NCBI RefSeq assembly: GCF_005222815.1
Contig: NZ_STGB01000001.1
Span: 372,001-436,000 of the forward strand
Direction of reading: 5' to 3'
From: Roseomonas sp. AR75
GTDB lineage: Bacteria; Pseudomonadota; Alphaproteobacteria; Acetobacterales; Acetobacteraceae
DNA length: 64,000 nucleotides
Within the stretch, counting starts at the first letter, position 1. Every line of letters starts with the position of its first letter. Below, in pieces: positions 55,078-63,690 of this stretch. A program made the translations under genes and the position numbers. The notes under the pieces are model-generated. The model searched no databases. It worked only from the letters and a program-made list of their open reading frames with translations, and was not told where the DNA came from.

Positions 55078-55659
55078 CTACCACCTTGCGAAATGGGCGC
55101 CGACGCGCTGCACGAAGGCGGCGCATTCCTCGCGCGTGCGATGGTCCATGCGCGTCAGGCTCAGCCATTCCACCTTGCAGCCCCTGGCGCAAAGCCGCGC
55201 GATGCCGCGCCCGACCAGCTTGCGGTCGATCCGCCCGATCAGCCACAGCAGCCAGGTGGGCGAGCCATAGGTGGTGACCACGGCGATGCGCCGGATGTTG
55301 GTCAGCAGCGGCTCGATCGCGCCCGGCCCGATCCTGAAGGCGACGCCCGGCGCCCAGATACGGTCGAACCAGCCCTTCATCATCGCGGGCATGCCGTACC
55401 ACCAGGTGGGATGCACCAGCACCAGCGCCTCCGCCCGGCGCAGCGCGGCGACATGGTCCTCCACCCCGTCCAGCTCGCCGCGCCCGTCGCGGAAGCTGAC
55501 GAATTCGTCCGCCGTCAGCTCCGGCCGGAAGCCCTCGGCATAGAGGTCGCGCAGCTCCACCGTATGCCCGCGGGCTTCCAGCGCGGCCTTCGCCGCGTCG
55601 CGCAGCGCGGCGGACAGGCTGTCGGCGCGCGGATGCGCGAAGACCATCAGGATGTGCAT
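55078..55659 (-). CDS. NAD(P)H dehydrogenase, flavodoxin-like fold (paralogue 1)
   Basis: A 193-residue flavodoxin_2-family oxidoreductase. The FMN phosphate loop region is LMVFAHPRADSLSAALRDAAK, and the HPTWWYGMPAMMKGWFDRIWAPG block is diagnostic of MdaB/KefG-type NAD(P)H:quinone reductases. It converges on the amidohydrolase gene (four bases between stops). A paralogue of identical length lies 500 bp away, beyond a cupin gene. Confidence 0.87.
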   Translation of the reverse strand: MHILMVFAHPRADSLSAALRDAAKAALEARGHTVELRDLYAEGFRPELTADEFVSFRDGRGELDGVEDHVAALRRAEALVLVHPTWWYGMPAMMKGWFDRIWAPGVAFRIGPGAIEPLLTNIRRIAVVTTYGSPTWLLWLIGRIDRKLVGRGIARLCARGCKVEWLSLTRMDHRTREECAAFVQRVGAHFARW

Positions 55660-55718
55660 GGTCCAGGGTTAGCAACGGCCGTGCCGCGAACGCAACCGAT
55701 TGGCAGGAGTGTGCCGCG

Positions 55719-56156
55719 ATGATGACCGCCCCGGTGATCGGCAAGCGCGCGAAGGACCTGCGCGGCTTCCGCATCGCGCCGACCGACACGAACTACTTCG
55801 CCTGCCTGTTCGACCCGCTGGAGGACGGCGTCTCCTTCACGCTGGTGGTGGAGATCTTCGAGCCCGGCGGCCGCACGCCGCCCAACACCCACCAGGCCGC
55901 CGAGGAATGCTTCATCGTGCTCGCCGGCCGCGGCAAGGCCTATGCGGACGGCGCCGAGATGGCGATTGGTCCCGGCGACGCCTTCGTGCTGCGCCCGGGG
56001 GTGGAGCACGTCGTGGTCAACGACACGTCGGAAAAACTCTACTGCCTGACGCTGATGGCGCCGAACGAAGGCTTTGCCGAACTGATCCGCAACGGCACCC
56101 CGGTGGACCTCGCGCCGGAGGATGTCGCCGTGCTGACTGGCGCGGGCCGCGCCTGA
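55719..56156 (+). CDS. Cupin-domain protein
   Basis: A 145-residue single cupin. Motif 1 is about residues 48-70 (FEPGGRTPPNTHQAAEECFIVLAG; the usual first His is replaced by Pro-Asn-Thr before the conserved His). Motif 2 is GDAFVLRPGVEHVVVN. Function is not predictable beyond a beta-barrel metal site. Its stop shares one base with the start of the second flavodoxin gene (TGATG), indicating co-translation. Confidence 0.82.
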   Translation: MMTAPVIGKRAKDLRGFRIAPTDTNYFACLFDPLEDGVSFTLVVEIFEPGGRTPPNTHQAAEECFIVLAGRGKAYADGAEMAIGPGDAFVLRPGVEHVVVNDTSEKLYCLTLMAPNEGFAELIRNGTPVDLAPEDVAVLTGAGRA

Positions 56157-56737
56157 TGCGGGTGCTCTACCTCTATGCCCATCCGCTGCCCGAAAGCTTC
56201 CACGCAGCCATCCGCGACGCGGCGCGGGAGGGGCTGCGCCAGGCGGGGCACGAGGTGGATCTCTGCGATCTCTATGCGGAAGGCTTCAATCCGGTCCTGA
56301 GCGCCGAGGAGCGCCGCGGCTATCATGAACTGCCCGCGAACCGCCGCCCCTGCGAATCCTACATCCGCCGCGTCGAGCAGGCCGAGGCCTTCGTGCTGTC
56401 CTATCCCACCTGGTCCTTCGGCCTGCCGGCAATCCTGAAGGGCTTCTTCGACCGCGTCTTCGTCCCCGGCGTGTCCTTCACGCTGCAGGACGGCGTGGCG
56501 CGGCCGAATTTCGGCCATATCCGCAAGATCGCCGGCATCAGCACCTATGGCCGCCCCTGGTGGAACGCGGTGTTCGTCGCCGATCCGCCGCGCATGGCGG
56601 TCACCCGCTACCTGCGCGCGCTGACCGGCTGGAAGGCGCAGGCGCAGTATCTGGCGATGTACGACATGAACCGCGCGACCGAGGCACGTTGCGCCGCCTT
56701 CCTGGACAAGGTGCGGCGGGAGATGGCGCGCTTCTGA
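56156..56737 (+). CDS. NAD(P)H dehydrogenase, flavodoxin-like fold (paralogue 2)
   Basis: A 193-residue homologue of the 55078 gene. Shared blocks are YAHPLPESFHAAIRDAARE, DLYAEGFNPVLS, SYPTWSFGLPAILKGFFDR and STYGRPWW. The start is set by the TGATG junction with the cupin gene. The two paralogues and the cupin probably handle a common quinone or aromatic substrate, which is inference from proximity. Confidence 0.87.
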   Translation: MRVLYLYAHPLPESFHAAIRDAAREGLRQAGHEVDLCDLYAEGFNPVLSAEERRGYHELPANRRPCESYIRRVEQAEAFVLSYPTWSFGLPAILKGFFDRVFVPGVSFTLQDGVARPNFGHIRKIAGISTYGRPWWNAVFVADPPRMAVTRYLRALTGWKAQAQYLAMYDMNRATEARCAAFLDKVRREMARF

Positions 56738-56799
56738 CCCCGCCTTGCGGTCGGCGCCCGTTTTCGCGAAGGTGCGCCCGACCATAGGGAGGAACCGCG

Positions 56800-57768
56800 A
56801 TGACCATCATCGCTCGTCGTGGCGCGCTTGGTGCGCTGGCTGTCGCACTCGCCGCCCCGCGTATCGCCGCAGCGCAGAGCAACACCATCCGCATCGTCGT
56901 GCCTTTCGCGCCGGGCGGGTCCACCGATGCCGTTGCGCGGCTGGTCACGCCGGGCCTGACGCAGCGCCTTGGCGCCACGGTGGTGGTGGAGAACCGCTCA
57001 GGCGCTGCGGGCTCGATCGGCGCGGATGCGGTGGCGAAGGCGCGCCCGGACGGCCAGACCTGGCTGCTGACCTTCGACAGCCACGCGACGATCTCCGCGC
57101 TGCTGCGCAACCCGCCCTTCGACCTGATGAAGGATCTCGACCCCGTCATGCTGATCGGGGGCTCGCCCTATTCCATCGCGACCAAGGCGGACAAGCCGTT
57201 CCGCGACATGGCCGCCGTGGTGGCCGCGGCGAAGGCGAAGCCGGATGGTGTCTCCTACGGCTCCACCGGCAACGGCACGATCGGCCACCTGACGATGATC
57301 CTGCTGTGCGAGCGCGCCGGCATCAAGATGACCCATGTGCCCTATCGCAGCGGCGGGCTCGCGGTGAACGACGCGGTGGCCGGCACGGTGGACATGATGA
57401 TCGGCTCGTCGGCGCTGCTGCTGCCGCACATCAATGGCGGGACGCTGCGCCCGCTGCTGCAGTTCGGCCCGGAGCGGCTGTCCGGCCTGCCGAACACGCA
57501 GACCTCCACCGAGGCCGGCTTCCCCGGCCTGATCGCGGAAGCCTGGTGGGGCGTGTTCGCGCCGCATGGCACGCCGGCGCCGATGGTCGCACGCATGAAC
57601 GCGGCGTTGCGCGAGACCCTGCAGGAGGATCGCGTGAAGCGCGTGATGCTGGAGACGCAGCAGGCAAGGCTGGTGATGTCCTCGCCCGAGGAGTTCGCCC
57701 GCTTCTTCGCCGCCGAAGTGGCGAAGTGGAGCCAGGTCGTCCGCGCCAGCGGCATCCAGCCGGATTGA
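56800..57768 (+). CDS. Bug/TctC-family receptor
   Basis: A 322-residue receptor with a signal peptide (RRGALGALAVALAAPRIAAAQ). The signatures are IRIVVPFAPGGSTDAVARL and VVVENRSGAAGSIGADAV. GGGAGGAACC upstream sets the start at 56800. It is the third orphan Bug receptor in the window. It follows the cupin/flavodoxin pair and ends before a GC-rich hairpin shared with the convergent amidotransferase gene. Confidence 0.9.
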   Translation: MTIIARRGALGALAVALAAPRIAAAQSNTIRIVVPFAPGGSTDAVARLVTPGLTQRLGATVVVENRSGAAGSIGADAVAKARPDGQTWLLTFDSHATISALLRNPPFDLMKDLDPVMLIGGSPYSIATKADKPFRDMAAVVAAAKAKPDGVSYGSTGNGTIGHLTMILLCERAGIKMTHVPYRSGGLAVNDAVAGTVDMMIGSSALLLPHINGGTLRPLLQFGPERLSGLPNTQTSTEAGFPGLIAEAWWGVFAPHGTPAPMVARMNAALRETLQEDRVKRVMLETQQARLVMSSPEEFARFFAAEVAKWSQVVRASGIQPD

Positions 57769-57796
57769 AGCGCAACGTCCTGCGCCCTCTGCTCCT

Positions 57797-57815
57797 TCCC
57801 CCGCAGTGCGGGGGA
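57797..57815. repeat. GC-rich hairpin between convergent genes
   Basis: TCCCCCGC, AGT, GCGGGGGA is a perfect eight-base stem, extended by further C/G pairs. It is followed by a second GGGGTG/CACCCC pairing. It fills the 64-bp gap between the Bug receptor and amidotransferase stops and belongs to the same dispersed family as 7041, 46877 and 48655. Confidence 0.5.
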
Positions 57816-57832
57816 GGGTCGGGGTGGGGGCC

Positions 57833-58492
57833 TCACCCCTCCGTCGCGCGCCGCAGCATCCAAGCGTAGAGAGCGGCGCGCGCTTCCTCGCGCGCTGGGT
57901 AGATCCGTGCGCTCTCCGCCGCCAGCGCCGCCGCATCCACCAGGCCGGGTTTGGTGAACCGCTCCGCCCAATCCTGCATGATCTTCGGCGTTGCCTCCGG
58001 ATGGAACTGCACGCCGATCGCACGCGGCATGGCAAAGGCCTGTACCGTGCCCTGGTCGGTCGCCAGCACCTGTGCGCCCGGCGGGGCGGTGATGGCGTCG
58101 CCATGCCAGCGCGGCCAGGGGCCGGCCAGCACCGGATCCGCGGCGTGCTCGATGCCGAACCAGCCGCGGAAGAAGCGCCCATCCGCCATGCGTTCGGAAT
58201 TCCCACCCGCCGCCACTGCCATCATCTGCGCGCCGAAGCAGATGCCGATGGTCGGCAGCCGCTGCGCCATGCGCTGCGCCAGCAGCGTGCGCTGCCGCGC
58301 GATCCAGGGGATGTCGGTCTCATAGGCGCCGCGCGGAGAGCCGAAGGAGACAACAACCTCCGCCCGGTCGAAATCCGCGGCGTCCGCTGCTTCGCCGCCC
58401 ACCACCGCAAGGTCATGGCCTCTGGCCGCCAGCCATGCGCCGAAGGCGCCTTCCGGTGCGCTTTCGCTGTTGCGGAGGATCAGGATCTTCAT
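57833..58492 (-). CDS. Class I glutamine amidotransferase domain protein
   Basis: A 219-residue GATase-1 protein similar to the amidotransferase half of GMP synthase. The nucleophile Cys is in [11 protein letters not shown] and the His-Glu dyad in [10 protein letters not shown]. It starts inside the queC stop (ATGA) and is the last gene of the queuosine operon. No synthetase domain is attached. Ammonia supply to a partner or gamma-glutamyl hydrolysis is possible. QueC uses free ammonia, so a functional pairing is conceivable but unproven. Confidence 0.85.
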   Translation of the reverse strand: MKILILRNSESAPEGAFGAWLAARGHDLAVVGGEAADAADFDRAEVVVSFGSPRGAYETDIPWIARQRTLLAQRMAQRLPTIGICFGAQMMAVAAGGNSERMADGRFFRGWFGIEHAADPVLAGPWPRWHGDAITAPPGAQVLATDQGTVQAFAMPRAIGVQFHPEATPKIMQDWAERFTKPGLVDAAALAAESARIYPAREEARAALYAWMLRRATEG

Positions 58493-59184
58493 GAGGTCCC
58501 TTCTGCATAGCCCTGCCAGCCGCGTGCGCGCAGCTCGCAGGCCGGGCAGGTGCCGCAGCCGGCGCCCCAAGGCCGCGGCGTGCGGTCGCCGAGGTAGCAG
58601 GAATGGGTATGCGCGCGGATCGCCTCGACCAGCGGCGCACCGCCGAGCCGCTCGGCCAGTTCCCAGGTCGCGCGCTTGTCGCGCCACATCAGCGGCGTGT
58701 GCAGCACGAAACGCTTCTCCATGCCGAGGTTGAGCGCGACCTGCAGCGCCTTGATCGTGTCGTCGCGGCAATCGGGATAGCCGGAATAGTCGGTTTCGCA
58801 GACGCCGGTGACGATGTGCTTCAGCCCGCGGCGATAGGCGAGCGCGGCGGCGAAGGTGAGGAAGATCAGGTTGCGGCCTGGGACGAAGGTGTTGGGCAGG
58901 CCGCCGGTGTCCATCTCGATCGCGACGGACCGCGTCAGCGAGGTCTCGCTGATCGCGCCGAGCGCATCCAGCGTCAGCAGGTGGTCGTCGCCGAGCCGCG
59001 GCGCCCATTGCGCGTGGTTGCGGACCCAGACGAGGAACTCCGTGCGGATCTCCAGCTCGATCCGGTGCCGCTGGCCGTAGTCGAAGCCGATCGTCTCGAC
59101 ATGGCCGAAGCGGTCGAGCGCCCAGGCCAGGCAGGTGGCGGAATCCTGCCCGCCGGAGAACAGCACCAGCGCCGTGTCACTCAT
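58489..59184 (-). CDS. queC: 7-cyano-7-deazaguanine synthase
   Basis: A 231-residue QueC, which converts 7-carboxy-7-deazaguanine to preQ0 with ATP and ammonia. The PP-loop is [14 protein letters not shown]. The four-cysteine zinc site is at the C-terminus (HSCYLGD, then [11 protein letters not shown]). [15 protein letters not shown] is a family block. The start at 59184 overlaps the queG stop (ATGA). Confidence 0.96.
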   Translation of the reverse strand: MSDTALVLFSGGQDSATCLAWALDRFGHVETIGFDYGQRHRIELEIRTEFLVWVRNHAQWAPRLGDDHLLTLDALGAISETSLTRSVAIEMDTGGLPNTFVPGRNLIFLTFAAALAYRRGLKHIVTGVCETDYSGYPDCRDDTIKALQVALNLGMEKRFVLHTPLMWRDKRATWELAERLGGAPLVEAIRAHTHSCYLGDRTPRPWGAGCGTCPACELRARGWQGYAEGTS

Positions 59185-60221
59185 GCCGCGAGCCTTTCCA
59201 CCGCCCAGCGCGCGCACTCCGCGACGACGGGATCGGCATCCTCGCACAACGCCTGCGCGGCGGGGCGCAGCGCGGGGTCCGCGGAGTTGCCGATGGCCAC
59301 GAGCACGTTGCGCACGAAGCGGTTGCGCCCGATGCGCTTGATGGGGCTGGCGCTGAACAGAGCGCGGAAGCCGGCATCGTCCAGCGCGGCGAGCGCCGCC
59401 AGCTTCGGCGCGCGCAGCGCGGCGCGCGGGGCGAAGGCGGGCTCGGCATGGGCGCGGGCGAACTTGTTCCAGGGGCAGACGGCCAGGCAGTCGTCGCAGC
59501 CATAGATGCGGTTGCCGATCTTCGCGCGCAGGTCCTCGGGGATCGGGCCGTGATGCTCGATGGTCAGGTAGGAGATGCAGCGCCTGGCATCCAACCGATA
59601 CGGCGCGGGAAAGGCATCCGTCGGGCAGATGCGCAGGCAGGCATCGCAAGACCCACAGTGATCGGCGCCAACCTCATCCGGCTCCAGCGCCAACGTACAG
59701 AAAACCTCGCCGAGGAAGAGCCAGGAGCCATGTGTGCGGGAGACGAGGTTGGTGTGCTTGCCCTGCCAGCCGAGGCCGGCCTGCTGCGCCAGCGGCTTCT
59801 CCATCACCGGCGCCGTGTCCACGAACACCTTGATGCCGGTGCCCTGGAAGCGGGCCACCATCCATTGCCCGAGCTGCTTCAGCCGTCCCTTCACCACGTC
59901 GTGGTAGTCGCGGTTGCGGGCATAGACGCTGATCGTCGCGCGGTCGCGCTGCGCGAGCGTCGCCAGCGGGTCGTCCCCCGGCGCGTAGTTCAGGCCGAGC
60001 GAAATCACGCTGACGGCTTCCGGCCACAGCGCCTGCGGATGCGCTCGCTGTTCCGCGCGGGCTTCCATCCAGCCCATGCTGCCGTGATGTCCCTCGGCCA
60101 GGAAGGTTGCGAGCCGTTCCCGCACTTCCTCCGCCAGATGCGCGCGCGCGAAGCCGACGGCATCGAAGCCGAGGGCGAGCGCCTTGGCGCGGATCAGGTC
60201 GCGGGGCGAGGAAGCCGTCAT
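59181..60221 (-). CDS. queG: Epoxyqueuosine reductase
   Basis: A 346-residue QueG, the cobalamin and iron-sulfur enzyme that makes queuosine in tRNA. Two 4Fe-4S motifs are present: [12 protein letters not shown] and [22 protein letters not shown] and [14 protein letters not shown] belong to the catalytic domain. The C-terminal 60 residues are HEAT-like ([19 protein letters not shown]). Its ATG overlaps the vapC stop (ATGA), so translation of a tRNA-modification enzyme is coupled to a toxin gene. Confidence 0.95.
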   Translation of the reverse strand: MTASSPRDLIRAKALALGFDAVGFARAHLAEEVRERLATFLAEGHHGSMGWMEARAEQRAHPQALWPEAVSVISLGLNYAPGDDPLATLAQRDRATISVYARNRDYHDVVKGRLKQLGQWMVARFQGTGIKVFVDTAPVMEKPLAQQAGLGWQGKHTNLVSRTHGSWLFLGEVFCTLALEPDEVGADHCGSCDACLRICPTDAFPAPYRLDARRCISYLTIEHHGPIPEDLRAKIGNRIYGCDDCLAVCPWNKFARAHAEPAFAPRAALRAPKLAALAALDDAGFRALFSASPIKRIGRNRFVRNVLVAIGNSADPALRPAAQALCEDADPVVAECARWAVERLAA

Positions 60222-60640
60222 CCCTCCAGCACCACTGCGCCGAGTCCGCGTGCCGACCCCGCCATGCGCGCGTCGAAGGTGGCCAAGGAGGCACCCAGCC
60301 GTAGCGCGAGCGCGATGTGCATGGCGTCCTGGGTCCGCAGCGTCATGTCCAGGCGCCGAAGAAAGCGTTCGGCCAGCAGCACGTCGCCGTTCTCGAGCTT
60401 CGCGGGCAGCGCGGCGGCCGCAACCCAGGCGTCCAGTTTCGCGAAAGCCTCGCGCGCGGCGCTCTCGTCCATGCGCTGCGTCCGCACCCGGAGCGCCATG
60501 ACGGAGGCAAATTCGGCGCGCGCGAGGTCGCTGACCATCACCGCGGGATCGTGACGCTGGAGCAGCGCATCGGCGCGCTCGGACAGGGCATCCTCGGTCA
60601 GCAGCGCGACCAGGACACTGGTATCGAGATAGGCGTTCAG
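60218..60640 (-). CDS. vapC: VapC-type PIN-domain toxin (probable CTG start)
   Basis: A 140-residue PIN-domain ribonuclease. The canonical VapC N-terminus [13 protein letters not shown] is present only if translation starts at the CTG at 60640, which overlaps the antitoxin stop (CTGA). No ATG, GTG or TTG precedes it closely in frame. The first GTG inside would remove the first catalytic Asp. The acidic residues are Asp6, Glu43 (LARAEFAS), Asp105 (TQDAMH) and Asp123 (ATFDARM), so the active site looks intact. VapC toxins cut tRNA or the sarcin-ricin loop. The stop overlaps the queG start. Confidence 0.85.
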   Translation of the reverse strand: MNAYLDTSVLVALLTEDALSERADALLQRHDPAVMVSDLARAEFASVMALRVRTQRMDESAAREAFAKLDAWVAAAALPAKLENGDVLLAERFLRRLDMTLRTQDAMHIALALRLGASLATFDARMAGSARGLGAVVLEG

Positions 60641-60897
60641 CGTCGCTGCTCGTCGTCGCGCAGGCGCCCGACAAGGCTCGCCGCGTCCTCCGGATCCGCT
60701 CCGCCGCCCGTCACGCGGTTGGCACGCAGCCAGGCAAGGCTTTCCGCATTCGACATCCGCGCCGGCGCGTCGCCGACCGGGCGCAACGCGACGACGGGTC
60801 GTCCATGCCGCGTGATGACGACCTCCTCGCCTTGCAAGGCGCGGTCGATCAGCCCGGACAGATGGGTCTTCGCCTCGGCGACGCTATGCGTGCTCAT
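60637..60897 (-). CDS. Phd/YefM-type antitoxin
   Basis: An 86-residue antitoxin. The N-terminal DNA-binding domain ([20 protein letters not shown], then [17 protein letters not shown]) is typical of Phd/YefM. The C-terminal part (about 50-86), rich in charged residues, should wrap the toxin. The start at 60897 lies 38 bp after the queF stop, the only real gap in the operon. That gap and the end of queF hold a promoter-like sequence and an inverted repeat. It pairs with the PIN toxin that follows. Confidence 0.88.
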   Translation of the reverse strand: MSTHSVAEAKTHLSGLIDRALQGEEVVITRHGRPVVALRPVGDAPARMSNAESLAWLRANRVTGGGADPEDAASLVGRLRDDEQRR

Positions 60898-60903
60898 GCC
60901 CGG

Positions 60904-60932
60904 ATTATGGTCGTCGAATGACCAGATTTCCA
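60904..60932 (-). promoter_or_regulatory. Candidate internal promoter for phd-vapC, leaderless
   Basis: On the minus strand TGGAAA (60932-60927) and CATAAT (60909-60904) are 17 bases apart. The predicted start, about seven bases further on, coincides with the antitoxin ATG at 60897. No ribosome-binding sequence precedes that ATG. It would give the toxin pair its own transcript inside the queuosine operon. The assignment is a visual consensus match. Confidence 0.4.
60908..60924. promoter_or_regulatory. Candidate antitoxin operator (TGGTC-N7-GACCA)
   Basis: TGGTC, GTCGAAT, GACCA is a perfect five-base inverted repeat that lies in the promoter spacer and touches the -10 of the internal phd promoter. 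Phd-type antitoxins repress their own promoters by binding short palindromes at this position. Confidence 0.4.
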
Positions 60933-60935
60933 GGC

Positions 60936-61403
60936 TCACCCCCGCCCGCGATACGGCGCCACCCCCTGGTCCGGGATCCACACGCCCTCCGGCGCCGTCC
61001 CGGTCTGGTAGAATACGTCGATCGGGATGCCCCCCCGCGGATACCAGTAGCCGCCGATGCGCAGCCATTCCGGATCGAGCAGTTCCACGATCCGCTTCGC
61101 GATTCCCACCGTACAGGCCTCGTGGAAGGCGCCGTGGTTGCGGAAGCTGGTCAGGAACAGCTTCAGCGACTTGCTCTCCACCAGCCAGTCGCCGGGGATG
61201 TAGTCGATCACCAGATGCGCGAAGTCGGGCTGTCCCGTCAGCGGGCAGAGCGAGGTGAATTCCGGCGCCGCGAAGCGCACGCAGTAGCGCATGCCCGGAT
61301 GCGGATTCGGAACGCGTTCCAGCACCGCCTCCTCCGGCGAGCGCGGCTGCTCGACGTGCTGCCCCAGCATCGTCAGGCCGGAGGTGTCGGTCTTGATGCT
61401 CAT
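60936..61403 (-). CDS. queF: NADPH-dependent 7-cyano-7-deazaguanine reductase
   Basis: A 155-residue type I QueF that reduces preQ0 to preQ1. The catalytic Cys is in [15 protein letters not shown] with its Asp, and the QueF motif is [16 protein letters not shown]. The length matches the single-domain form. Its start overlaps the tgt stop (ATGA). Confidence 0.96.
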   Translation of the reverse strand: MSIKTDTSGLTMLGQHVEQPRSPEEAVLERVPNPHPGMRYCVRFAAPEFTSLCPLTGQPDFAHLVIDYIPGDWLVESKSLKLFLTSFRNHGAFHEACTVGIAKRIVELLDPEWLRIGGYWYPRGGIPIDVFYQTGTAPEGVWIPDQGVAPYRGRG

Positions 61404-62530
61404 GCGGCCTTCCTCTCGGCCTCGCCCTCGGCCCAGACGGCTTCGATCGCCGCGGCCTCCTGCTCGAAGCGGCCGGCCAGGATGGCGCGGCGCAGGCGTT
61501 CCATCAGGGACTGGTAGTAGCGGATGTTGTGCCAGGTCAGGAGCATCGGCCCGAGCATCTCCTCTGCCCTGAACAGGTGATGCAGATAGGCGCGGGAATG
61601 CCGCATGCAGCAGGGGCAGTCGCAATCGGGATCGAGCGGCGCGGCATCGTCGGCGTGGCGCGCATTGCGCAGGTTCAGCACGCCGCGGCTCGTATAGGCG
61701 CGCGCGGTGCGGCCGGAGCGCGTCGGCATCACGCAGTCGAACATGTCCACGCCGCGTCGCACCGCGCCGATCAGGTCCGCCGGCGTTCCCACGCCCATCA
61801 GGTAGCGCGCCGAGGCCGCCGGCAGCAGCGGCGTGGTCACCTCCAGCACCCGGAACATCTCCGCCTGGCCCTCGCCGACCGCCAGCCCCCCGATCGCATA
61901 GCCCTCGAAGCCGATGCCGGTCAGCGCGGCGACGCTTTCGGCGCGGAGGTCGTCATAGACGCTGCCCTGCACGATGCCGAACAGCCCATGGCCCTCGCGC
62001 GGCACGAAGGCCTCGCGGCAGCGTGCCGCCCAGCGCATGGAAAGCCGCATGCTCTGCGCCGCCTGCTCATGCGTGGCGGGATGCGGCGTGCATTCGTCGA
62101 AGCACATGGTCACGTCGGCGCCGAGCAGGTGCTGGATCTCCACGCTGCGTTCCGGCGTCAGGCGGTGGGCGCTTCCGTCCACATGGCTGCGGAAGGTCAC
62201 GCCGTCCGCGTCCATCTTCCTGAGGCCGGTCAGGCTCATCACCTGGAAGCCGCCGGAATCCGTCAGGATCGGGCCGCGCCAATCCATCATCCGGTGCAGC
62301 CCGCCAAGCCGCGCCACGCGCTCCGCGCCCGGACGCAGCATCAGGTGATAGGTGTTGCCGAGCACCATGCGCGCGCCGGTGGAGCGCACCGCATCCGCCG
62401 TCATCGCCTTCACCGTGCCCGCGGTGCCGACCGGCATGAAGACCGGCGTCGGCACCTCGCCATGCGCGGTGTGCAGCGTGCCCGCCCGCGCTGCGCCGTC
62501 CGTTGTCGTCAACGTCCAATGGAGGGTCAT
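61400..62530 (-). CDS. tgt: Queuine/preQ1 tRNA-guanine transglycosylase
   Basis: A 376-residue bacterial Tgt that swaps guanine 34 for preQ1 in tRNAs for Asp, Asn, His and Tyr. The catalytic Asp regions are [13 protein letters not shown] and [11 protein letters not shown]. The zinc site is near the C-terminus (CDCPCC, with a His in LLTWHN). [14 protein letters not shown] binds the base. The start is set by the four-base overlap with the queA stop. Confidence 0.96.
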   Translation of the reverse strand: MTLHWTLTTTDGAARAGTLHTAHGEVPTPVFMPVGTAGTVKAMTADAVRSTGARMVLGNTYHLMLRPGAERVARLGGLHRMMDWRGPILTDSGGFQVMSLTGLRKMDADGVTFRSHVDGSAHRLTPERSVEIQHLLGADVTMCFDECTPHPATHEQAAQSMRLSMRWAARCREAFVPREGHGLFGIVQGSVYDDLRAESVAALTGIGFEGYAIGGLAVGEGQAEMFRVLEVTTPLLPAASARYLMGVGTPADLIGAVRRGVDMFDCVMPTRSGRTARAYTSRGVLNLRNARHADDAAPLDPDCDCPCCMRHSRAYLHHLFRAEEMLGPMLLTWHNIRYYQSLMERLRRAILAGRFEQEAAAIEAVWAEGEAERKAA

Positions 62531-63615
62531 GGCAGGTCCTGTTCGCAGCGGAACAGCAGGCTGCCGTCGCCGTAGGAGAAGAAGCGGTAGTCGTTCGCCA
62601 CTGCATGGGCATAGGCCGCGCGCATCCGGCGCATGCCGGCGAAGGCGGAGACCAGCATCAGCAGCGTGGATTTCGGCAGGTGGAAATTGGTCAGCAGCGC
62701 ATCCACCGCGCGGAAGCGGAAGCCGGGCAGCACGTAAAGGTCTGTCAGGCCGCGGAAGGGCGCGACCGTGCCGCTCGTCCGCGCCGCGGTCTCGAGCACG
62801 CGCAGCGCTGTGGTGCCGGCGGCAACCACGCGCCCGCCCGCACTGCGCGTCGCGTTGATCGCGGCAGCGGCGGCCTCGTCCAGTTCGGCCCATTCCTGGT
62901 GGATGTGGTGCTTGCGCGGATCATCCTCGCGCACCGGCAGGAAGGTGCCGGCGCCGACATGCAGCGTCACCGTCGCGCGTTGCACGCCGCGCGCATCCAG
63001 CGCCGCCAGCAGCCGGTCGGTGAAGTGCAGGCTGGCCGTCGGCGCCGCCACGGCGCCCGGCTGCCTGGCGAAAATGGTCTGGTAGTCCCGCGCATCCTCG
63101 GCGCGCGGCCCAGCCTCGCGCGTGATGTAGGGTGGCAACGGGATCTCGCCCGCCTGCTCCAGCGCCGCCGCCAGCGCGGCCTGATCCGGGCCGAAATCCA
63201 GCAGCGCCGTGCCGCCCTCGCGCTCGATCACCCGCGCGGAGCAGCCTTCGGCGCCCTCGATCTCCACCAGGTCGCCCGGCTTGAGACGTCGCGCATTGCG
63301 CACCAGGGCCTGCCACAATCCGCCACCCTCGGCGCGGTTGAGCATGATCTCCACCCGCGCATCGCCGCGGCGCCCGTGCAGCCGCGCCGGGATCACCCGC
63401 GTGTCGTTCACCACAAGCAGGTCGCCTGGCTCCAGCAGCGCCGGCAGGTCCAGCACGCCATGATCCGCGAGCCCGTCGGCACGCACCACCAGCAGCCTGG
63501 CGGCATCGCGCGGCCGCGCCGGCGCCTGCGCGATCAGCCGCTCGGGCAGAACGTAATCGAAATCCTCGGTCCGCAGGTTGGGCGCGGCCGGGACGGGGGG
63601 AGGGGCCTCCGGCAT
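62527..63615 (-). CDS. queA: S-adenosylmethionine:tRNA ribosyltransferase-isomerase
   Basis: A 362-residue QueA that adds the cyclopentene-epoxide moiety to preQ1-tRNA. Family blocks are [54 protein letters not shown] and [19 protein letters not shown]. It is the first gene of the operon. The gap of 75 bp to the upstream gene contains a GC hairpin that probably ends that transcript. Confidence 0.96.
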   Translation of the reverse strand: MPEAPPPVPAAPNLRTEDFDYVLPERLIAQAPARPRDAARLLVVRADGLADHGVLDLPALLEPGDLLVVNDTRVIPARLHGRRGDARVEIMLNRAEGGGLWQALVRNARRLKPGDLVEIEGAEGCSARVIEREGGTALLDFGPDQAALAAALEQAGEIPLPPYITREAGPRAEDARDYQTIFARQPGAVAAPTASLHFTDRLLAALDARGVQRATVTLHVGAGTFLPVREDDPRKHHIHQEWAELDEAAAAAINATRSAGGRVVAAGTTALRVLETAARTSGTVAPFRGLTDLYVLPGFRFRAVDALLTNFHLPKSTLLMLVSAFAGMRRMRAAYAHAVANDYRFFSYGDGSLLFRCEQDLP

Positions 63616-63662
63616 GGCCGCCGCATGTGGCCTTGTCGCGCCGGCTTGTCCAGCGGGCGCAG

Positions 63663-63684
63663 CGCGGGGCTGCTCAGCCCCGCG
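63663..63684 (-). terminator. GC hairpin between upstream gene and queA
   Basis: CGCGGGGCT, GCTC, AGCCCCGCG is a perfect nine-base stem with a four-base loop, seven bases past the stop of the partial upstream gene. There is no T run. It is placed to end that transcript before the queA promoter. Confidence 0.45.
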
Positions 63685-63690
63685 GCACGG

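Noticed and set aside
60637..61068. Longer antitoxin frame starting at 61068 inside queF
   Set aside because: The extra 57 residues are the antisense-free but out-of-frame reading of queF. The Phd domain starts at the ATG at 60897.
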